Assembly (NCBI GenBank): GCA_029263015.1
Contig: JAJCYI010000187.1
Location: 1-64,000 of the forward strand
DNA from: Saprospiraceae bacterium
Lineage (GTDB): Bacteria > Bacteroidota > Bacteroidia > Chitinophagales > Saprospiraceae
DNA: 64,000 nt
Reading direction: 5' to 3'
Shown here: positions 58,259 through 64,000 of the stretch, one piece after another
Layout: every line of letters starts with the position of its first letter
How positions within the stretch are numbered: position 1 is the stretch's first letter
Notes under the pieces: generated by a model
Told to the model about the DNA's origin: nothing
Databases searched by the model: none
The model's input: only the letters and a program-made list of their open reading frames with translations
Program-made: the position numbers and the translations under genes

Positions 58259-59650
58259 TTAAAATTGCCTCGATATATCAAGCCCAAGTGCAAATACCAT
58301 CAGCGCAATCAAAAGGATAAAACCAGCCATTGTTGAATATTCAAGTACTTTATCACTGGGTTTTCTACCTGTCAGGACTTCCCAGAGCAGGAACATCACA
58401 TGCCCACCATCAAGGGCCGGGATGGGCAACAAATTTATGAAACCAAGTATCAGTGAAAGAAAAGCGGTCATTTGCCAGAAGCGATGCCAATCCCAGGTGC
58501 TTGAAAACATCGCACCAATGGTAATGAAGCTTCCAAGGCTATCGGATGCTTTTATTTTTCCGCGGAACATTTGGCCAAAAGCACTTATTTGACTGCCCAG
58601 GAAATCAACACCTTCATGAAGGCCTGCAGGGATGGCTTCCTCCAATGAGTATTCTTGATGGCCAAACTCAAAATAATGAGCCAACCCGTAAGGCCCCGCT
58701 CCTATCATACCTTCATCATTGACTAAGACATCCATTTGCAGCGTATCCAAAGTATTTGAACCATCATCTTTTCGCAACACGGTTACCTGGACTTCTTTGT
58801 TTTTAAAATCTCCTTCTTTCATCAAGTCATAAAACTCGTCGAAATATTGAGTTGATTGTCCATTTAATGCGATTACTTTGTCTCCCTCTTTCATTCCTGC
58901 AACTTCTGCAGGGGCATCTTGACACTCTTTCCAAAACAGTTTTCCGGTACATGTTTTTCCAAAACCACCAATATCAAAAGGGACCCTTGGGGTTATCAAA
59001 CTAAACCCTTTGTTTTCATATTTGGAAAGTGCTTCAGCCACTTCTTCTGACACCTCCAAGGTTACTTTCTGGCCGTTTCTTTCTACTTCTATTGTCCGGA
59101 CTTCATTGATAATGATTTCCATCTTGATGGTGCCCGAATTGAATTCCTCCATTTCAAAATCCCCGACAGCAATTAATTTATCGCCTTTTTCAAAACCCAT
59201 CACAAGCCCCAAACTATCTGGTGCTATGCCATTTGCAAGTTGGTCATTAGGCAAATAATCGCGCCCATAATTCCAGAAGATCATCGCGTAGATCAAGAAT
59301 CCCAAAATGAAATTAACGGTCACCCCTCCAAGCATGATAATCAATCGCTGCCATGCTGGTTTTGATCGGAACTCCCATGGCTTTGGCTCTTCCTTCATCT
59401 GCTCCGTGTCAAAACTCTCGTCAATCATTCCTGATATTTTCACATAACCACCGAGCGGCAGCCAGCCAATTCCGTATTCTGTTTCACCAATTTTCTTTTT
59501 GAAAAGTTCAAACCAAGGATCGAAGAAAAGGTAAAATTTTTCCACGCGCGTCTTAAACCACTTTGCAGGGAGAAAATGCCCCAGTTCGTGGAGAACAATA
59601 AGAATGGACAGACTCAAAATCAACTGCCCTACTTTTATCAATATTTCCAT
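58259..59650 (-). CDS. rseP: Site-2 intramembrane zinc metalloprotease RseP
   Basis: 463 residues. The first membrane helix carries the active site HELGHFLPAKWF (His21, Glu22, His25). The last quarter has the conserved NLLPIPALDGGHVMFLLWEV, with the third zinc-ligand Asp in the L-D-G motif. Two PDZ-like domains lie between (about 135-220 and 230-300). The N-terminal 'FYLFFDPWFELFKKKIGETEYGIGWLPLGGYV' block is diagnostic of the Bacteroidota branch. It cleaves anti-sigma factors within the inner membrane. All catalytic residues are present. Confidence 0.93.
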   Translation of the reverse strand: MEILIKVGQLILSLSILIVLHELGHFLPAKWFKTRVEKFYLFFDPWFELFKKKIGETEYGIGWLPLGGYVKISGMIDESFDTEQMKEEPKPWEFRSKPAWQRLIIMLGGVTVNFILGFLIYAMIFWNYGRDYLPNDQLANGIAPDSLGLVMGFEKGDKLIAVGDFEMEEFNSGTIKMEIIINEVRTIEVERNGQKVTLEVSEEVAEALSKYENKGFSLITPRVPFDIGGFGKTCTGKLFWKECQDAPAEVAGMKEGDKVIALNGQSTQYFDEFYDLMKEGDFKNKEVQVTVLRKDDGSNTLDTLQMDVLVNDEGMIGAGPYGLAHYFEFGHQEYSLEEAIPAGLHEGVDFLGSQISAFGQMFRGKIKASDSLGSFITIGAMFSSTWDWHRFWQMTAFLSLILGFINLLPIPALDGGHVMFLLWEVLTGRKPSDKVLEYSTMAGFILLIALMVFALGLDISRQF

Positions 59651-59876
59651 TTAATAGAATTAATAGCTTGTTTGAAAAATTGGTCGGCCTGTACATGATC
59701 CTGACCAACGTCTTTAAAAACGGGCGCAAAAGTACATTAGTTTTACCGTTCGGTGGCAAATTTGATCTACAAGATAGGCGATTAGGTAGATTTGAATATC
59801 TGGTAATCTAACAATAACTTATTTCTTCATTGCCCCTTCCATGCTTGAATTTGAACAAGCTTTCTACATTTGCTGA

Positions 59877-60590
59877 ATGTTCCTATTTTATTCATATCGT
59901 ATTGAGGGGCCTACAGCCTATTTTGATGAAGTTGAAACCCGCCACTGCATTCACGTATTGCGCAACCAGCCAGGTGACAGCATCGAATTCACAGATGGTA
60001 AAGGCAATTGGTACAAAGGCTCAATAGAGATTATCAGAAAAAAGGAATTCACCGCCAATATTCTCAGCGATACATTTAGAAAGCAAGACCCTTCCACGCA
60101 TTTACATATTGCCATAGCTCCGACCAAGAACATCGATCGTTTTGAATGGTTTTTGGAAAAAGCGACAGAGTTTGGAATTTCAGCAATAACCCCAATCATT
60201 TGTAAAAATTCCGAGAGAAGAAAACTGAGGCTGGATAGGTTGGAAAAGGTTTTGCTCTCGGCCATGAAACAATCACTCAAAGTACACCTGCCAAAGTTAA
60301 ATGAACCAACCTCAATATTAGATTTTCTGAATGATGGCGAAACAGATGCAACGACCGACCGTTTCATAGCTCATTGCAGAGCGGAAGATTTGCCTCATTT
60401 GTGGAACAACTATAACGCAGACAATGACGTTACCCTGATGATCGGGCCAGAAGGCGATTTCTCGATTGAAGAGATAGAAGCCGCACAGCAAAATGGTTTT
60501 ACACCAATTAGTTTGGGCAAGTCAAGGCTCCGGACAGAAACAGCTGGAATTGCTGCTGTCCATATCATTAATCTGAAATCAAACTATTAG
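59877..60590 (+). CDS. rsmE: 16S rRNA (uracil-1498-N3)-methyltransferase RsmE
   Basis: 237 residues. The start MFLFYSYRIEGPTAYFDEVE and CIHVLRNQPGDSIEFTDGKG form the N-terminal PUA-like domain. The C-terminal SPOUT methyltransferase has the trefoil-knot signature MIGPEGDFSIEEIEAAQQNG, then PISLGKSRLRTETAGIAAV. It methylates U1498 in the decoding centre. It is transcribed divergently from rseP. The intergenic region (59651-59876) holds both promoters. Confidence 0.93.
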   Translation: MFLFYSYRIEGPTAYFDEVETRHCIHVLRNQPGDSIEFTDGKGNWYKGSIEIIRKKEFTANILSDTFRKQDPSTHLHIAIAPTKNIDRFEWFLEKATEFGISAITPIICKNSERRKLRLDRLEKVLLSAMKQSLKVHLPKLNEPTSILDFLNDGETDATTDRFIAHCRAEDLPHLWNNYNADNDVTLMIGPEGDFSIEEIEAAQQNGFTPISLGKSRLRTETAGIAAVHIINLKSNY

Positions 60591-60686
60591 ACATTAGACA
60601 TTTAGACATTAGACTTTGCCGTTTAGGTATTAGGTATTAGGTACTGAATATCAATTGTTTACAAAACAACCATTCAAAACATAAAA

Positions 60687-61331
60687 ATGAGATTTTTATT
60701 AATCCTGCTGTTTTTAACCCCACTAAGAAATGACTCACCGCCACTTAAATTGGCGCTGCTCAAGTACAACGGGGGGGGTGATTGGTATTCCAATCCAACC
60801 GCACTTCCCAATCTTGCCAAATTCTGCAACCAAGCCCTTGGAACCAATTTTGATTCCGACTATGCAACTGTTGAAGTGGGCAGTGCTGAGTTGTTCAACT
60901 ACCCTTTCGTCCATATGACCGGACACGGAAATGTTGTGTTTTCCGACGCGGAAGCTGACAATTTACGAAACTATTTAATTGGGGGTGGATTCCTTCACAT
61001 TGACGACAATTACGGCATGGATCCATTTGTGCGTCCAGCAATGAAAAAAGTTTTTCCTGATCTGCAATTTGTTGAACTACCATTTGAGCACGAAGTATAT
61101 CATCAAGAATTCGATTTCAAAAATGGCTTACCTAAAATACATCTTCACGATGACAAGCCGCCCCAAGGGTTTGGTTTATTTTGGGAAGGCAGATTGGTCT
61201 GTTTTTATAGTTATGAAAGCGATTTGGGCGACGGCTGGGAAGATCCTGGCGTTCACAAAGATCCAGAAGAAAAAAGAAAAGCAGCACTGCAAATGGGAGC
61301 AAACCTTGTTCAAACTGCTTTTGAATATTAG
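60687..61331 (+). CDS. DUF4159 domain protein
   Basis: 214 residues with a short N-terminal signal peptide (MRFLLILLFLTPL). The DUF4159 body has KLALLKYNGGGDWYSNPTAL, FVHMTGHGNVVFSDAEADNL, RNYLIGGGFLHIDDNYGMDP, and FGLFWEGRLVCFYSYESDLG. The fold resembles a class-I glutamine-amidotransferase-like (ThuA-type) domain without the catalytic triad. Function unknown. It is conserved next to rsmE in many Bacteroidota. Between rsmE and this gene is a short tandem repeat of TTAGACAT-like words (about 60587-60616). Confidence 0.88.
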   Translation: MRFLLILLFLTPLRNDSPPLKLALLKYNGGGDWYSNPTALPNLAKFCNQALGTNFDSDYATVEVGSAELFNYPFVHMTGHGNVVFSDAEADNLRNYLIGGGFLHIDDNYGMDPFVRPAMKKVFPDLQFVELPFEHEVYHQEFDFKNGLPKIHLHDDKPPQGFGLFWEGRLVCFYSYESDLGDGWEDPGVHKDPEEKRKAALQMGANLVQTAFEY

Positions 61332-61339
61332 CGTGCGAA

Positions 61340-61402
61340 CCAATATGCTCTTTCCAAAAGGGTGGGAATTAAATTCCCGCCCTTTTGGAAAGAGCATATT
61401 GG
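61340..61402. repeat. 31-bp inverted repeat, terminator-like hairpin
   Basis: Arms at 61340-61370 and 61372-61402 are reverse complements with a single G-U mismatch (left arm begins CCAATATGCTCTTTCCAAAA). It begins 8 bases after the DUF4159 stop and would form a very stable hairpin. It probably ends the rsmE-DUF4159 transcript or is a copy of a genome-wide palindromic repeat. Confidence 0.75.
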
Positions 61403-61450
61403 TCATTGATGTAAAGCACAAAATTTCCAATTATAGGAAACCAATCCCAT

Positions 61451-61678
61451 TCATTTTTTCGGCACCGGATCCTCTCCCCCATCTGACCAAGGATGGCATT
61501 TGAGAAATCTTTTCAATCCCAGCCATAATCCTTTAAGCGCACCCCACTCCTCAATGGACTCAACCATGTAATGCGAACAAGTTGGCTCAAACCGGCAGCT
61601 TGGAGGCGTAAATGGAGAAATACATTTTTGGTAAAACCTTACAGGCAATATTAAAAGGGTCTTGAACAATTGATTCAT
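61451..61678 (-). CDS. yidD: Membrane protein insertion efficiency factor YidD
   Basis: 75 residues with the full family pattern: [60 protein letters not shown]. The three conserved Cys are present. YidD is a small amphipathic protein at the inner membrane that assists YidC. It faces the DUF4159 gene convergently, with the 31-bp hairpin between them. Confidence 0.95.
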   Translation of the reverse strand: MNQLFKTLLILPVRFYQKCISPFTPPSCRFEPTCSHYMVESIEEWGALKGLWLGLKRFLKCHPWSDGGEDPVPKK

Positions 61679-61883
61679 AGAGATCGGGTTCGGTTAGTAA
61701 TGACTTTTTATTTCTTCGGTCTTTGTTAACAACAAAATTGGGTGCAAGTTTGAGAAATTTGCGAGACATTCAGCAACCGAAAAACTAATTTCCCGTTCCC
61801 ACCTAAAGAAAAAAACTATTTGAACTACATTCGCACTTGTTTAGCATACTTGGCTTAAGGCTAAAAACGAAATATAATTAACA

Positions 61884-63374
61884 ATGACCATTTATTCCTT
61901 ATTACTCTATATTGCTATTGTTGCTGTCATACTTACTGTTTTAGTTGGCTATTTCTACAAAGGCCACAAGAACTGGATAATGACATATCTGCAAAATTTC
62001 TGCGGTTCTCTGTTCATTTTTTCTGGATATGTGAAGGCTGTTGACCCGATGGGAACGGCATTTAAAATGGAGCAGTATTTTGCTGAGTTCTTTTATACAT
62101 TGGATGAAACCTGGGCCTCCTTTATGGCCCCCATGTTTCCTTGGTTATCAGAACACTCTGTCGCCGTTTCGGTCGCAATGATTGTTTTTGAAATATTATT
62201 GGGGGTGATGTTATTGCTCGGCTCAAAGCCAAAGTTGACCAGTTGGGCATTCCTTTTATTGGTAGTTTTCTTTACCATATTAACCGGATTCACATACTTG
62301 ACCGGCCACGTACCGAACGGCTCCAACTTTTTTGAATTCGGCATGTGGGGGCCTTGGGTCGAAACAAATATGCGGGTTACTGATTGTGGCTGTTTTGGGG
62401 ATTTTCTGAAACTAAAACCTAAAACATCCTTCTTCAAAGATATTTTCCTGCTTGTGCCATCCTTATTCTTTGTGTTCCGCCACAAGGACATGCACCAACT
62501 ATTTACCGGCACCACTCGAACAGTTCTTGTTTGGATTACCACCTTGGCGTTTTTAATTTTTTGCATCCGAAATTTCGCTTGGAACGAACCAATTTTTGAC
62601 TTTCGCCCATTCCATGCAGGCAAGGATGTAAGAACAACCAAACAATTGGAAGAAGAATCTGCTGGCAATGTTAGGATCACTCATTACAAGATGACCAGTA
62701 AAAGTGACGGCAAAGTTGTGACTATTCCTTATGACCAATACATGAAAGAATACAAGCAGTATCCAAAAGAAGAATGGGAGTTTGAACAAATCAAAACAAA
62801 GCCAGTAATAGAATCAACCAAGATTACTGATTTTGAAATCGGCGATAGCGAAGGGAACAGCATGACAGAGGAGATATTGGGCAATCCAGGCTACTCATTT
62901 ATGATATTGTCGTACAAACTGAAAACACTTGACGAAAAATCAATAACCTCTGTAACTGTCCAGGATACTACTTTCAATATCGATACCGTGCTGGTAGATG
63001 GCCTGGATGCTCCACAAATAGTCAAAAGCATCAATTCCATCGAACAGCGAGAAGTCGTGACAGAGGTTACACAATTTGATCCTAGTTTCAAAAGTAGTTT
63101 CATAGACATCATTAATCCTGTGGTCGAAGATGCTGAAAAGGCTGGGTACAAAATATTTGGTGTCACCGCTCCCAATTCCAATGATGTCATTGAAGATTTC
63201 CGACATGCCACACAAAGTGCATATCCATTTTATACAGCCGATGATCTGTTGATAAAAACCATTCAAAGGTCGAACCCAGGTCTTGTATTATGGAAGGATG
63301 GCAAGGTTGTGCAAAAATGGCACCTCAACAAAGTGACAAATTTTGAAGACATAAAGTCTAAGTATATCAAATAG
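61884..63374 (+). CDS. DoxX-like membrane protein, BT_3928 family
   Basis: 496 residues. The N-terminal half holds about five membrane helices in a DoxX/MauE-like arrangement: 5-25, 35-55 (LQNFCGSLFIFSGYVKAVDP), 95-115 (AVSVAMIVFEILLGVMLLLG), 120-140 and 205-225. A conserved TDCGCFGDFLKLKP loop lies near residue 165. The C-terminal half (about 255-496) is soluble, with a thioredoxin-like flavour (GVTAPNSNDVIEDFR, YPFYTADDLLIKTI, PGLVLWKDGKVVQKWH). The family is Bacteroidota-specific and conserved near folP/tpiA in related genomes. A redox role is probable but not proven. Confidence 0.88.
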   Translation: MTIYSLLLYIAIVAVILTVLVGYFYKGHKNWIMTYLQNFCGSLFIFSGYVKAVDPMGTAFKMEQYFAEFFYTLDETWASFMAPMFPWLSEHSVAVSVAMIVFEILLGVMLLLGSKPKLTSWAFLLLVVFFTILTGFTYLTGHVPNGSNFFEFGMWGPWVETNMRVTDCGCFGDFLKLKPKTSFFKDIFLLVPSLFFVFRHKDMHQLFTGTTRTVLVWITTLAFLIFCIRNFAWNEPIFDFRPFHAGKDVRTTKQLEEESAGNVRITHYKMTSKSDGKVVTIPYDQYMKEYKQYPKEEWEFEQIKTKPVIESTKITDFEIGDSEGNSMTEEILGNPGYSFMILSYKLKTLDEKSITSVTVQDTTFNIDTVLVDGLDAPQIVKSINSIEQREVVTEVTQFDPSFKSSFIDIINPVVEDAEKAGYKIFGVTAPNSNDVIEDFRHATQSAYPFYTADDLLIKTIQRSNPGLVLWKDGKVVQKWHLNKVTNFEDIKSKYIK

Positions 63375-63669
63375 AAGTGCCGTTTAATGGTTCGGCTCAA
63401 TTTCTGCATCGAATCAGCATTTGTTATTTGTTTTTTACTTTCAAATGCATTTATTTGCGTTCTTAATTTTTTAAGATATTTAATGTCTTATTCGCTTTTG
63501 GTTGATTAATCCGATTTTGTAGGATTATATACTCCTGAAGACCTAGCGATCAAGGCAATCTAAAATAGTATAATGTCCATTTTGGCGAACACATTTTCTC
63601 ATAAAGAATAATCATCGCCTCACTGCATAGTTTATTATTTTGGATGGCTTAAGACTTACTTTTGAAAAT

Positions 63670-64000
63670 ATGCTCAGTAGAAGAAACATCCGCATAAAAG
63701 TAATGCAGGTGCTATACGCGATAAACCGAGACAAGGGGTTGACATTCCATAAAGCTCAATCGCTATACAACAAAAACATTAGCCAGTCATATGAACTGTA
63801 CCTCCACAACCTTATGCAGTTCATGCGTGTAGCTGAATACTCGCATATTATACGGAAAAAGAAATTGGAAAAACTTAGGCCTACTGAGGAGGACAAAACC
63901 TTTCATCCAAGGTTGGCTGAAAACCCGCTCATTAAATCTTTACAAGAGAACCAAAATCTTCGTAAAACTTTCCAGAAGTACAAGATTGGTGAAAAAATTT
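63670..64000 (+). CDS. nusB: Transcription antitermination factor NusB (N-terminal part, cut by window end)
   Basis: The first 110 codons are in the window, and the frame is open to the edge. MLSRRNIRIKVMQVLYAINR is the Bacteroidota NusB start ('MlsRR.iRikvmQ.LYa'). The following helix pair (SYELYLHNLMQFMRVAEYSH, and KKKLEKLRPTEEDK) fits the longer Bacteroidota form. It binds boxA RNA with S10 during rRNA transcription. The upstream gap (63375-63669) holds no gene. Confidence 0.9.
   Translation, partial: MLSRRNIRIKVMQVLYAINRDKGLTFHKAQSLYNKNISQSYELYLHNLMQFMRVAEYSHIIRKKKLEKLRPTEEDKTFHPRLAENPLIKSLQENQNLRKTFQKYKIGEKI

Overview
The window comes from the chromosome of a member of the Bacteroidota, probably a Saprospiria/Cytophagia-type environmental bacterium. 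The evidence is the right-hand core block (HscB, RseP, RsmE, a DUF4159 protein, YidD, a BT_3928-type DoxX-family protein and the start of NusB), all of Bacteroidota type, together with the conflict-system families in the middle. The genus cannot be read from the sequence.

Layout. (1) 1-3.5 kb: the end of a mobile element, with small helix-turn-helix genes, an AlpA/excisionase-like protein and a P4-type tyrosine integrase on the minus strand. A 20-bp piece resembling a tRNA-Ser 3' end lies beside the integrase. (2) 3.6-38.2 kb: an AT-richer accessory island. It starts with a serralysin-like RTX metalloprotease and hypothetical genes, then holds two elaborate conflict systems. (3) 38.4-57.1 kb: a GC-richer conjugative or mobilizable module. 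It carries an ArdA-type antirestriction protein, a MobF relaxase-helicase, a VirD4/TraG-like coupling protein, several membrane proteins, a split NLR-like pair (NB-ARC ATPase plus TPR protein), a small tyrosine recombinase with an XRE regulator, and a PemK/MazF-like toxin. (4) 57.3-64 kb: two tRNA-Leu genes (CAG and CAA) and the core housekeeping genes.

The most interesting region is 9.6-30.5 kb. It encodes a near-complete ubiquitin-like pathway in bacterial form: an E1 (ThiF fold), a free beta-grasp Ubl, an E2 with HPN and active Cys, one stand-alone JAB/JAMM peptidase, a second JAB fused to what looks like a cysteine-less E2 fold, and a protein with an N-terminal treble-clef/RING-like Cys cluster followed by about five Ig-like domains (a candidate E3). 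The same strand continues with a DUF4407 membrane protein, an 891-residue protein with an EAD11-like domain at its N-terminus, an SPFH/Band-7-like protein, and a NACHT NTPase. A nucleosidase effector lies upstream. A pentapeptide-like protein and a small adaptor lie downstream.

Two kinds of adhesive module appear to wire these genes together. A short glycine-rich motif of the type N-x-[VI]-x2-S-x-I-x2-G-G-N-x2-[IV]-G-D, resembling NLR-associated bacterial amyloid signalling motifs, occurs at the C-terminus of the nucleosidase, the N-terminus of the NACHT protein, the C-terminus of the pentapeptide-like protein and twice in the small adaptor. The adaptor ends in an EAD11 domain, and the matching EAD11-like domain is in the 891-residue protein of the Ubl operon. 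My inference is that the adaptor bridges a NACHT/nucleosidase cell-suicide arm to a membrane-linked ubiquitin-like conjugation arm. The convergent minus-strand operon at 31.5-38.1 kb is a double-GTPase/GAP1 conflict system with its own nucleosidase, linked by a shared EAD1 domain. That second system follows a published architecture. The combination in the first one is not one I can match to a described system.
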